Shown here piece by piece: positions 24,903 to 36,562 of a stretch of 64,000 nucleotides of DNA (position 1 is its first letter; each line of letters starts with the position of its first letter). Made by a program: the position numbers and the translations under genes. The DNA is from Bifiguratus adelaidae (Eukaryota > Mucoromycota > Endogonomycetes > Endogonales): the NCBI GenBank assembly GCA_002261195.1, contig MVBO01000032.1, positions 3,086 through 67,085 on the forward strand, given 5' to 3'. The notes under the pieces are model-generated. The model saw nothing but the letters and a program-made list of their open reading frames with translations. It was not told the origin of the DNA and ran no database searches.

Positions 24903-26610
24903 TCACGATGAAGACACACAAGCATCTGACCACGCTGACGATGGCGACGACGACGACAATGACATGGATGCTAGCAATGACAGTCTACATGAAACAATCA
25001 TAGCTGGTATGGTCACAAGTCATTACTGAGAAACATCTTTTTGGGAGACAATCAGATTTGCGCATATAGAACTGAATTTCTCTTCATAGAAGCCTCCACA
25101 TCTGCCCCAACGGCGCAAGAGATAAAGTACGAACGAGCCAGACAGAGACGCCTAGCGAAATGGGCGGAAGAAAAGGAGCGACGCGCAGAAAGTCGCCGAC
25201 AAGACCCGAATGCTCGCCCTTGTTCTTCTTGTGGTGCTTGGGATCACGAACGCAGAAGCAACAAGGACTGCCCAAATTATATTCCAAGAAAGACAATTCA
25301 ATCTGAGCTCAAGCGGACATCTGTGATCAAGTCCAGCTTGAATTCCTGTTGTAGGAATGATCAACTGAAGCAGAGTATGAAAGATACAGTCATAACATCT
25401 AGAAATACTACATATGGTGGTTCATTGTTCATGCAATTCCTAGTGGTGGATCGACTTTCGCACAACTTGCCTCTGCCACCCATTGATCAAAAGTTCTGCT
25501 ACAACGTATTCACCCAGCTGGTAGGAAAAGGTCATCAGGCTCCGTCCTGGATAAAGGACTCGCACCGCCAGTTTTCGACCATGCTGCCGAGGCAGATGAC
25601 ACAGAGCTTCAACGGTTCCACAGCGTTGATAAATGAGTATGCAAGAGAATATGTAACGGACTTTGTTAATCATGTCGTTGCCAATTTCCAAAAGAAAACA
25701 GTTGATTACTTTTTCACTCGCTTCAGCGACATCAATGATGCTTAGCACTTTGGCAACTTCAAAGTCAGAGATCGACAAGAGCTAGCGAAATACTGCTACA
25801 ACAAAGCAGCACAGCTGGAAGCCACGTGGCCAACTAGCTTGGACCACAATATTCGAACCACTGTCGACAGCTATGCCACATCAGTTCCTCTTGGACCATC
25901 CCCAGTTACGGACGTGAATTTATCAGCAAAGGCTCATCTTTATCTCCCTTGGCTATTTACCGTGCTGACCAGATTCGAGCAGAAGGTGTTTGTCATAGAG
26001 CCTACTCCCCAAAAATTTGCTTCAAGGGCATACATATGGAGAAATTTAAAAGAGGTAAGGTAGTTCTTGGATTTAAGGTCATGCAATACATTCATATTTC
26101 TAATTAACTTGTTCAAAGATGTTGAAAAATATCAGCCTTTCAAAGCGATTTTTTGACAGCCTGCTGGTGTGTATCTACGTAGCCATAAAAAAGAATGAGG
26201 ATCCTATTTTCGGCAAGAAGGTCCTGAATTGTACCAGATTGACCTCTGAACTTCACCAGCGCATTCGGACTTTTGTCACGGAAACTAGGCATGATATTTC
26301 AGGCCAGAGAAATACAAAGATCCAGCAGGAACACGTCGATTTACCGTGGTACCAATTTATAGTTTTCAGCTGCGTCACGTCACCTTCAATGCGAGCATGT
26401 TTCTGCCGATACTCCGTCAATGTGGCCTAATTTCGTGGAAGGAAGCTATCTGACGACCAACTGCGTCGCATCATCTGGGACAACTTTGATATGCAAAGAG
26501 TGGGATTTGAAAGCGAACAGAGCTTGAAAACCGAAAAACTGGCTCAACTTCGCTTCGCTCGTCGAGCTGGAAATCATAGCAAATCTGCTCACATTATAAC
26601 AAGATGCTGA
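24903..26610 (+). pseudogene. Broken transposon-type ORF with zinc knuckle
   Basis: Not assigned to a named family. Reading: an acidic exon (DDGDDDDNDMD, about 24940), a likely intron ending AG at 25088, then a basic coiled segment and a zinc-knuckle-like motif CSSCGAWDHERRSNKDCPNY (25217-25278). A helical region (KDTVITSRNTTYGGSLFMQF) is laid out like the N-terminal part of the Fanzor at 37.8 kb, with a similar pattern of hydrophobic positions. An in-frame TAG at 25743-25745 interrupts it; the frame resumes at once (HFGNFKVRDRQELAKYC) to 26054, where a GTAAGG donor follows. Later parts (26119-26610) carry at least one more break: two frames each look coding around 26390-26450. It is a dead or dying mobile-element gene, possibly a TnpB/Fanzor-related N-terminus without its nuclease half. 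Confidence 0.5.
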
Positions 26611-26755
26611 AAAACAGAGAGATTTTATTTTGACGTAAAAATTTCTTTATTTGAATTGGAAGAGGTGTTATTAGCATAACGCTTGAACGTCCCCACAAAA
26701 TTTAATGTAAGTGCGTAGTAATTTCTTAACCTGAACGCTAAATTGAGTCACATAA

Positions 26756-27447
26756 TCATAGATGAACAGCGCGACCTAAAGTTCTTTCAATTAATCTTAA
26801 AGCAGCAAATAATTCTTCATCTTGCCGCAGCGAGCAACAAGTTGCACATCAATTGGTGCATCGCGAAATTCTTCTGGAATGTAAGTGCTTTGGATGTAGG
26901 CATCAAATTCATTTTGACGAGGTTCAATAGGAAGTTTTACGTCTATATTGGGATCGACAGTGTATCCTGACGGGAACGTAATGCTGGGATAATCCAGCAA
27001 GTTCCACATAGCTGTATAGCCCCAATATTTGGACATGCCATGTCGGAAAGCTACGCCAGAACTCCAAGGACAAAGAAACACGTCTACACCGGTGCCATTC
27101 CAATGATGAGCGTACTCTCGACGGTAGGCATCTCGTTCTTCACAAATGTCCCAGACTTCACTGACATTTCTGAGTTTTGTATGAGATTCCTTTAGGATCC
27201 AAGCAGAGTTATCTAGAACTGGCTCACCACTACTTGCCATTGCTTCATAGTTCTTGGCACCTCCGTCCATAAAATAGCTTTTGCGAATAATGTCATACCC
27301 CTTGGCATGATCTAATGGATTCCATTCGACAAATTCAAATTGTTCTGGTGCTTTAGAACGTAATTCATCAATAAGAGACAAAATGGCACGCTGAACTGGA
27401 GGATGAGCCTTAACTAAGCCGTCGTCGATAAAGTAGCCAATCTTGAG
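26756..27447 (-). pseudogene. Amidase (acetamidase-type) 3' fragment
   Basis: The C-terminal half of an amidase-signature enzyme, which hydrolyses amides to acid and ammonia. It reads from a splice acceptor (AG before 27447) LKIGYFIDDGLVKAHPPVQRAIL, then the typical ER..YRREY and GYTAMWNLLDYPSITFPSGY. The N-terminal half, with the catalytic Ser-cisSer-Lys region and GGSSGG-type motif, is absent, because the sequence changes at about 27450 to a GH35 gene on the other strand. Near the end the frame gives CGKMKNYLLL and a stop at 26797. A one-base shift at about 26823 instead restores the family ending (DEELFAALRLIERTLG) with a stop at 26756-26758. So the fragment is both truncated and frameshifted. 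Confidence 0.75.
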
Positions 27448-27471
27448 CTAAATTCGTATGTTTTCTTTCAG

Positions 27472-30400
27472 TGAAAGCCAATGGATATAACATTGTTCAA
27501 ATGTACTTTCATTGGGGTTTCCATAGCTGGAACAATCAAACAGGTATGTAATTTAACTTTGAAGTAGATATCGTGGATACTGTGGACTTTTTATTGACAT
27601 GGTATAAAGTCGACTTTACTGGCATTAGAGACATTGATGAGCTGCTCCAGTTGGCTAATGAAACTGGCATCTATGTTTCGGCCCGGCCCGGTCCATACAT
27701 GTGAGCTGTGCTGCTAAACTTTTATGCTGTATGGCGCAAACCAAAGGCTCAACGTGATTATCATAGCAATGCAGAAACAACAAGCGGTGGTCTGGCTGAA
27801 TGGACATGAACACTCAAAGGAGTTGCAAGAACTGATGCACCCGATTATACGGCTGCTTGGAAACCTTATATTGAGGGAGTTGCTAAAAAGCTTGCCAAGT
27901 GGCAATATCCTAATGGCCCGGTTATTGCAGTTCAAATAGAGAATGAGTTTGGAGACAGCAAGAATACATCTCGTCGGTATTTGGATTTGCTAGAACAAAC
28001 ATATCGCGATGCTGGGATATATCTACCAAACTTTCACAACGCCGGAAGTGACAATCCTAGTCCATGGGCTTCAGGTCTTGGTGCCACTGATTTGCAAGTT
28101 ACCTCAATTCCTTTTTATATATTTGAGTGAGATTAGCGAGTTAATTATATTGTTTGGGTTGAAATAGACTTGGATACGATGTAAGTTATATCTCGGGCGA
28201 AGGAAATATTCCCTAATTTTCATCTAACCCTGGCATATAACATAGTTCTACCCGATAGGTTGGGGTGACTGCCCTAGCAATCCGTTGATTTGGAAACAAC
28301 CTTATAGCAAGCCTTACGAGAAGATTGTCAAGTACAAGCAAGATATTCCTCTTTTCATTCCAGAGCTTGGTGCTGGAGCATATGATTCATGATAAGTATA
28401 TATATATGTTTCTAGCGATAGTAGACATATGTACTTATGTGAATTTCTCCTCTCACGGGTGGTATAGGAGAGGACACTTGCAGAAAGCATACAAACAACC
28501 TCTACCTCAGGATTTATGATCGTTGGATGCTCTCGATGACTGTTTTCATGCAAGGAGACTATATGAGTAGGTTCAATAGAGAGAAGGTGGCAGGTTTTTC
28601 GGAACTATGGCTAACCAATTGCGTTTAATTGGCTTATGGAGGCGTAAGTGCGTTCAAAGTTGGGTGATTTGCTCGGTTCCCACACCTAAAGCATCTTGTC
28701 ACAGACCAATTGGGGTAACTTGCGTTTTCCGGATGACTTCACCAGTTACGACTATGGTGCTCCCATTGATGAATCTCGGCAAATTGGAGAGAAGATATAT
28801 GAAAAGAAGTTACTCAATTATTTCCTGGATGTAGCAACAGGTAACTTAATGCCAATCTCCGCACTGGATTTCTTTCTTAGCTGAATCCCATTTTATTCAA
28901 GAAATGGCTGGAACAAAGGCTATGAATTGCTCGACGTCCGTCAGTGGCGTTCAATGCGATAAACTCTATAATGAGCAGACTCTTTCAGAGTTTTACATTC
29001 TTAGAAATAAGAACATTAGTGGATTTGATAACTTTGACTTTAAGCTAAACATCGGTGAGTTCTCTGTCAAATATGGAAGTGTTTTCTAGTCGCATGTCTG
29101 ATTGTTTATCACAGATAACAGTACTGCAATTCCCGTGCAAGACACCATTGCTATCCATGGTCGTGATTCCAAGCTTTTATCTGTCAACCTTCAATTCCTT
29201 GATCAACATATCTTATACTCTACATCAGAAGTTCTTACTTGGGGAACTATTGATGATGTTGACTACTTGGTACTTCACGGTCTTGAAGGAGAGGACGCAG
29301 AAATTTCCCTGAGAACCGACGGAGCTAGCCATGTTAAAGTACATGTTGGAAGTGGATCCGTCAATTACACGTTGGAAAAGAACTCTGTTAGGCTGAATAT
29401 CCGCCATCAAGGTATGGCACGTCAACCAAGATATCGAGATATACGGTGTATTGGACGATATTGTTAACCTCCAACATGTTTGGGAATGTTTTTATGGGCA
29501 GGCTTGCAACAAGTTCGTATCAGTGGCACCAAGAACCCACTGGTAGTTTTGATTGCCGACTTGAACAATGCTTACAAGTTTTGGAAGTTGGAAACAAGCC
29601 ATGGTCCGGTATTTGTCTTTGGCAGTGTAAGTTCGATAATCGTATTACATATCGGCTTTGGCAACCACAACTAATCTAGTACTGTTGCACCTATCACAAT
29701 ATCTGCTTCGTGGAGAAACCAAAAAGTCTGATCATATTTTGTCTCTAAGAGGTGATGCAGCCAAAGAAGATGCAGTCGAAGTGTTTGCATCCTCCAGATT
29801 TACGTCGATAGAGTGGAACGATAAGCGTCTGCACGTCTCTACAAGTAGTCGTGGCTCTCGCATTGGCAAAATAGCCGGCCCAAAGTCAGTAGTGCTGCCC
29901 AAACTCCAGAATTGGTACTTTGCTCGTGAATCTCCCGAGAGCCTTCCTTCGTTCGACGACCGTCTTTGGAAGAATGCTGACAAGACTAGTACCAACAATC
30001 CATTACCGCAACCCTCAGGACAGCCCGTTTTGTATGCATCAGATTATGGTTATCACATTGGACATATATGGTATCGAGGTCATTTTGAAGCAAATGGAGT
30101 AGAAACAGCAATCAACATAACTGCCCAAGGCAAGTGGGATACTTTTAAAAATGTGAATTTCTTTCAAACTAACCATCACTTTCCCACAGGCGGAGAAAAC
30201 TCTATCTACTCATGCTGGCTGAACGGCCATTATCTTGGATCTAGCAACTCTTCTGGTAACGGATCTCCTCACGTATTCCAATTCTCAAACAATGAATTGG
30301 TTAAAGGCAAGAACGTTATTTCCGTGCTCGTTGATGGAATGGGCTCTGACGAGGAAGGCGGTAGTGCCAGTGACCTATACAAAAATTACCGTGGATTGAG

Positions 30401-31117
30401 AGAAGCGCATCTACTGAGTGATAATGGAAGCGAAAATGTGACTATCAGCTGGAAGATTCAAGGAAATCTCGGAGGAGAAGACATTGTGGATACAGCGCGG
30501 GGTACCTTCAATGTTGGAGGCAAGTATGGAGAACGCCATGGATGGCACTTGCCGAAGTTCCCACTGACGACTCGCAAGTTCAAGAGCGGTATCACGCTCC
30601 CTCACAAGTAAGCCGGGCAATTGAGTAGCGTGGCTTCTGAGCAAATAGTAATATCATTTTATATAGTTTTGGTATGGCTGGCATTGTGTGGTACATGACC
30701 GAGTTTGAGCTCAATTTCCCTGAAAACTCTGATAACCCATTGGTGGTTGTATTTGATATGCCCAAGGACCAATCATACAGAGCAGAGTTTTACATCAACG
30801 GATGGAATTATGGCAAAGTCATTCCCGAACTTGGACCCCAAGATGAGTTCCCTGTACCTCCCGGTATTCTCAATACGAATGGCAAAAATCGTTTGGCTAT
30901 CGCTGTTCTCGGAATACGGGAAGTCAACAATACCTTTGGTGATTTGAGATTAAAAGTGCTGAACTCATACGTATTTTCTGGAAAGTTGTGGACTCAGACC
31001 GAGGCACCAGACTTTGATGAGAAGGTATGGGTTGGTGCAACTATGGGAGTTTGGAGATGGCTTACTGACCCCAACGACTTGACAGGTGTATGGTACCAGC
31101 AGTGGTTGGTAGATTAG
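27472..31117 (+). pseudogene. GH35 beta-galactosidase, 5'-truncated with in-frame stop
   Basis: A multi-exon LacA-type glycoside hydrolase family 35 gene for a secreted beta-galactosidase. Seen: VKANGYNIVQMYFHWG, SARPGPYI joined by splicing to NAETTSGGLAEW, acid/base Glu in VQIENEFG, nucleophile Glu in FIPELGAGAYD, GGTNWG joined to FTSYDYGAPIDE, the beta-sandwich domains (29100-30610) and the C-terminal jelly roll ending at TAG 31115-31117. The first exons (signal peptide and GGSIHYPR-type region) are missing: the gene starts at an acceptor 24 bp from the amidase fragment. An in-frame TGA at 27807-27809 falls between EWT and TLKGVARTDAPDY. The exons around 28120-28200 and 28570-28640 do not join by good splice sites. 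It is very unlikely to make enzyme. Confidence 0.8.
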
Positions 31118-33076
31118 TACACGGAGGGGAATAATTTAGAATGCCATCACATTGGATAATATTTGATATTTTCTTAATGGACAGAGTTCTCCGTAAAAAA
31201 AGATCAATGCAAAAGGACGAATGCCACAGCATCTGCTCACTGTGTAAGAGTTATATATTCTGTCACCTTTCTCTTGCTATAATGACTGCCCTGAGCGTGA
31301 TTGTCAATGCAAACTATTTTCAGCTTGGTTTAGGGGAAAAAAATTCTGTGGAGACATTGATTCCCCTATACTCTTCCGATGATGACAAGTGCGCTGTAGA
31401 AGGTGCACTGAAGTATATTATATATGTCCTTGCATTATCCAATATCATGTTGGTTATCTCGAGGTGATCGCTACTGGACGTCGTATTTTATAATAGCGGG
31501 TTAAGAGTGAGCCTCAAATCCATCCATATGTAGAAATAAACCCACGGCAGTTGATCAAAGGGAGCCTATTTTCCTTTTTCTTTAAAATTTTCCTCTTTGG
31601 CAATGAAGCGTTACTAAAATGATTTATCAATCCTAATTAAAAAATATCTCAATTGATGAAATGTCCTACGTTAAGTATATGTAACCATGGCAGAATGACT
31701 CGGAATGCTTCACGCTATAGTTTGCTTGCATTTAAGTCAAGCTGCGCCTCCCGTCGGTAGAAGAAATTAGAAGCCCCTCCAAAAAAAACTGACTTCTGTT
31801 TTCGTGGATAAAAGATAGGACACATCCGGGATTGAACCAGAGACCTGCCGATCTGCAGTCGGCTGCTCTACCGCTGAGCTATATGTCCAATTTTTTTTTG
31901 GAAAAATGACGTCACAATTGTTCAGACATATGCTAATACCGACATTGGCGTGTCGATTGCGGCATCTGTCGACAATAAGGCAGCTTAATTGTCGTAGGAA
32001 GTGCTGACTCCTAATGTTGGTATTACAATAGAAGAATCTGAAGCACTACTGCTGCACTGGGATTGAGATTGCAAGTAACCGGTACAGCCACTCACTAGCC
32101 ACACGAGCCACATATGAGCCACAGCTCACTACACGCCCAGCTCACCTGGCTGATATCCGTCTAATAAATTGACATACTTAGTCGTATTGTTCGACATGTG
32201 TATACCAGGTGCGTAGTTCGGGATAAGATCGCTTGACTATGCAATCGCTACACACATTGGGTTTTGGAATTCACGGATTGATGTTGTATACACAAATACT
32301 AGGAATTGGTCACAAGTTCTCTCGAGAGCAGTAGGGCTACTGGACACTTCGTCTCATTTAGAAAGACGCCCACGTCATCGAGACGGAATAGCATAACAAA
32401 GATGGATCACTCATTGGCTATTGCAAAGCTTGAAAGTACTCGGTTACAAAGACAGCTGTGGCGGGTGATTTAACTCCTTTTTCTTTGGAGAGATACGCCA
32501 TTGCTGGATACATCTGCGCAGGTTTCCCCACCCAGTTTTGGCATGACGTGTTACTTGAGCTTATTCCGGCATTAGTGAATACTTCAGGGTACATCGCCGC
32601 CCGTCAACCGTTATCCTTACTATTGCAGCTCTGAGACTGCAAGCCACCAACAACCTGCCACACAGAAATATGCCAATGGCCTTTATCAACTACTTTCACC
32701 TATCTAAGATTAGGACCTACTATTAGTGCTAATATATCATTGTCTGAATCCGGGAATACACAGATCATTACTTTTAGCAGCTCCAACTTTCCCGCTGTTC
32801 CCATCAATATCAGGTCAAACTTCCACATGACTGGTTTTGCTGCCGATATACCTTATACTGCAAACGAACCTAAGGCTGATACGCTCAAATCAGCACACAA
32901 CTGACAAAAATCGCTCGAAATATACCCTGACCGTCATATTTGGCATATTCATATTTTAGATGATCGCGCTTCAAGAATTGCAGATCAAAGATTGCATCCT
33001 ACATATACGATGAACAAATAACAGACTAGCGTGCCATGCTATGCTATGCGGAGCCATAGAATGCTCGGATAGGGGT
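31118..33076. other. Gene-poor region around tRNA-Cys
   Basis: A 2-kb AT-rich stretch. A 108-codon frame (31141-31467) with one or two hydrophobic segments has no family features and is not called. Apart from the tRNA at 31818-31888 I see no gene, and 31890-33060 shows nothing recognisable. Confidence 0.5.
31818..31888 (-). tRNA. tRNA-Cys (anticodon GCA)
   Basis: The minus strand folds as a cloverleaf of 71 nt without intron: acceptor stem GGACATA/TGTGTCC (one G-T pair), D-arm with AGCTCAGCGGTAGAGC, anticodon stem GCCGA/TCGGC with loop CTGCAGA giving anticodon GCA, and T-arm with GGTTCAATCC. Downstream on the transcript a TTTT run (TATCTTTTAT) can serve as RNA polymerase III terminator. Confidence 0.95.
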
Positions 33077-33919
33077 TTACGACATTGGCGGATACCGCTT
33101 GGCCTCAGCCTGGAAAGTCTCATTTGCGCTAAGCTTGTCATGGAGGGCGAACAAGTGCGGGTGTGTTTCTTTTGACATTAAGATGCCCTTGTGATTCAAA
33201 AGAGGTACGCTAATAGTGGCGTGGATATCTGCCAAGGTCATCTGCGAAGCGAAATATTTAGATATCATTGGTGCGCGGGCAGCCCTGTCTCACCTCAACT
33301 TACCTTGTCTCCAACGTAAAACCCAGTGCCATTTTTTGCGAGAGCCTGCTCGTGCTTATCTATGACTGGCTTAATTTCGTTATAGACAACGTTATTCAGC
33401 TCCTTTTCAAACTGGTCAGGCGTCAAGATTTTCTGCCATTTATCGAACATCGGCCAATATTTGTCGTGTAACTCTTCCCAGCTGCAGCAGAACTGGTCGA
33501 CGAGTGCCATTTCATGTTCAGTTGTACCCAAAATGTTCATTTTGCGGGCAATATAGCGATAGATACTGCACGCCTCTGCGAGAATAAACTTTGGTTTCAG
33601 AGTTTAGAGAGCGGATCAAGTAGTGACTCTAGTTGCGCGAGATCGGCGAGTGATTGACTGCCGTAAATACCTTGGAACCATCCTCGTTAATTTCAGTCAA
33701 CACAGGAACATGCGTAAATGGAGTGGTCTTCTTCTCTTCCGCCCAGTTCTATGAGATTAGTAAGAAACATGGTCACCACCGTTATTTTGACAGATCAAGC
33801 TGTAAACAAACCGTTGGGTGAGTGTCCTTCCAGTCAAAGCCTCCAAGAGAGAGAAGCAATCTAGGGATCATGCCCAACCCATGGCCGGCAAAGTAAAAAA
33901 ATTCGTGTGAGACAGTCAT
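33077..33919 (-). CDS. Glutathione S-transferase (copy 1)
   Basis: A sigma-like soluble glutathione S-transferase of about 210 residues in several exons. The N-terminal thioredoxin-like domain begins MTVSHEFFYFAGHGLGMIPRLL with an aromatic (Phe/Tyr) segment, then NWAEEKKTTPFTHVPVL, the cis-Pro region that holds glutathione, and a Ser-containing ED/ES-like turn. The helical domain has MALVDQFCCSWEELHDKYW, then NGTGFYVGDK spliced to MTLADIHATI, the N-capping box region. It ends FQAEAKRYPPMS. Introns lie at about 33240-33305, 33555-33670 and 33752-33812. It is a paralogue of the GST gene 1.8 kb away on the same strand. In the catalytic start the usual Tyr is placed as in YFAGHG. Confidence 0.88.
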
Positions 33920-35741
33920 TTTTGCTAATTCACTGATTGTGAACAGCTTCTACCTTTACCTTATATAAGTTTTCCTAGGATCGCCGGTCTCACGGTGGCC
34001 CCAGTATTGAATATCCATTTTCGGAAATTTGCTGCGCAGTTAGTAATTTGCTGCTTAATAGGCGACCGGGCGTATCCTAGCAACAGCTTCGCCAGTCTCA
34101 TCGAAAGGAGTTAGGTTAATTCAGCCAAGGCGATACACCGCCGCAAAACAACATCTGTGAATTCGACGCAAAAATTTCAGTAGGACAATTGTCACATTAT
34201 CTTGTGAATAGCAACATCATTTCCGATTGTCTTAACAATGGGCGTGTGCCGTCTGGATATTCCAAAGTCAGCCGAAATTTCTAGTTGGGGCAAAATTGTC
34301 GCTATGGTAACCTTTGTTGTGGCGCACATTTGGAACTCATGTTTGATGACCCGACAATTCAGCAGCAATATCCACAGTACGCCGAAACAGTCGTGAGGAA
34401 GCATTCATTCACGGAATGAAATACTCGAAGTCAATGTTTTATAATGATCCAATTTTTGTAGTAGCTTGTTCACTCTCACTAATGTTCATGGATGATATGA
34501 TATTTACATACAAGTATAGGCAAGCAGAATCTTGCCTTGCTCGATCTGTATATGGGATTGAGAAGGCAGCCTAATTGAGAGTATAGATGCATCATTGATT
34601 AGAGACAGATAGGTGCTAAACGCCTAGTGACAAGGGTGGAATTGGATCAATGTAATTTTCAATCTACGCTTGTAAAATCATGGATCCCAGTAAGTGAATC
34701 TTTGCTAGCAGTGCGCTTGTTGAGTTCAGGCAATGTAGCAGCTGAAAATCCTTAAATATGGAGAACGTCTCAGTTGAGCATGTATATAAGTCATTTTGCA
34801 TGAAGCAAGATGAAGGCGTACGATATGAATTGGCACCATTTTTGTAAGAGTATGAAGTTTTCTGGGAGAAAGTAAGGAAAGTCTAATATGAAGGTGCTGT
34901 GGAGAACAATGTCAGCTCCAGAATGATGGATCTTTTCACCTTGAGTATTCGACTCCGGAATCCTTTTACCGAAGTACAAAGAACAAAATATGATATCTAC
35001 AATTCCATTTGGCAAGCCTACTTATATACGGTATTGCTTCGACTGAAGTCAAACTTGTTTGTACACACTTTGGAAGCAAGAGCAAAATGACATTTTCCTA
35101 GAACGCTGATGGTATGAAGCGTATGGGCCATCCCTCAATCAGCTCTCTAGGGTTGCAATACAATGAGCAGGCCGAGTACGACTCTGAAGTCCGTATAAGG
35201 GCCTGAGAGATGTTTTGACCAGTAAATGTGTAGATAATATTGTTTCACCTGGTGCAAAGACCTTTTCAGTGCAAACATCTCACGACAAGCTTTTTGATTT
35301 CGACGACATTATCTATGTCTTTTAACAATCATTTATGCTTTCTTACGTTCATTGACGGCTATGAGCTGAATACCATCTGTTGTTCGCATCCCATCCGAGC
35401 ATTTACTACTTACAAAATACATCTTCAACCACTGGCAGGAAACGCTACCTGAGTCAATCGTGCTTGGTTGTAACAGACAACTTACAAATTATAAATAATC
35501 TTATGCCATCTGCCTTGCATTACCAGATGGGCACGGGATGATGTGATTGGTCAAAATCAGTCAGTTAGCATTTGGCTTTGCTATAAGGGATATGTTGTCA
35601 CTGTGCAAACGTAGCTACAATGGGAAAGTACCTTTGACGGTTTCTCAATATCCATAGAGATGGGTGCTTTGATTTCATGGGAAACTGACTACTGCAAAAT
35701 TTATTTTGAGTAATTATGCATCATATATTATTATCTGCTAA
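33920..35741. other. Intergenic region between tandem GST genes
   Basis: A 1.8-kb AT-rich spacer. The open frames in it (for example 34192-34404 and 34791-35015 on the minus strand) lack any domain or coding-like composition. No RNA gene or repeat was recognised. Confidence 0.5.
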
Positions 35742-36562
35742 TTATTTCTTGACTGAAAACCGAGAAGCTTCAGCCTTGACAGCGTCAAGGGAGCTAACTT
35801 TCTGATATAGCTGCCACAAGTGAGGATAAGTGTGCTCTGTGATCTCGGCGTTACCTGAGTTGTTGATTTGAGTAGCGATGACCACAGAAGCAGCAACATC
35901 GACGAGAGATATCTAAACAGTGCAAGTGTTATGAAAGAGTCGCCACAAGAGATGTTCTATCTATGTGCATACCTTGTCGCCAACATAATAGTTGGATCCA
36001 GATTTCGCCAAGTGCTGTTCGTGTTTGGCCAGGATCGGTTTTACAATAGTTTCAATATAGTTGGGATAATCCTCGGCATACTTTTCGGGGTTAGAGTCCT
36101 TGATCTGTCTGATGGGCCGGCGTTTAGTGACAATCTCGTTCCAACTTTCATAGAATTGGTCAACGAGGGCAGCTTCATCCTCGTTACCACCGAAAAGGCC
36201 AGCCTTACGAGCCAGGTAGCGATTGATTGCGTTACTTTCAGCCAAAACAAACTAGAAGATCAGATAAGACACATTAAGGCCATTATATAGGCTAAGGCAT
36301 ATATGGTGGAGAACATACCGTGCTGCCATCAGCGCGTTGCTCAGTAAGAACAGGCAGCTTGCCAAGCGGGGTAGTCGGCTTTTCCTCGGCCCAGTTCTAG
36401 GAAGTATTGTTAGTGGCACGTTTATCTATGAAAGACCATGCATGATGTATAAACCTTTGGGTATTTGTCCTTCCATTCAAAACCTCCCAAGGATAACAGC
36501 AGTCGGGACGTCAATACTATGCCATGAGACTCAAAGTAGAAGAATTCGTAAGTGGAAGACAT
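35742..36562 (-). CDS. Glutathione S-transferase (copy 2)
   Basis: A second sigma-like GST, parallel to the copy at 33.1-33.9 kb. It starts MSSTYEFFYFESHGIVLTSRLL, continues NWAEEKPTTPLGKLPVL (cis-Pro) and TEQRADGS, then across a splice AESNAINRYLARKAG, the Glu-Ser pair that binds the glutathione gamma-glutamyl group. The helical domain has EAALVDQFYESWNEI and SGSNYYVGDK spliced to ISLVDVAASVV. It ends RFSVKK, TAA at 35742-35744. Exon layout matches copy 1 (breaks after FEWKDKYPK, after the TEQ block, and after VGDK), so the two arose by tandem duplication. It looks intact and functional. Confidence 0.9.

Noticed and set aside
31141-31467. 108-codon hydrophobic ORF after the GH35 remnant
   Set aside because: AT-rich region, no homologous pattern, could arise by chance.
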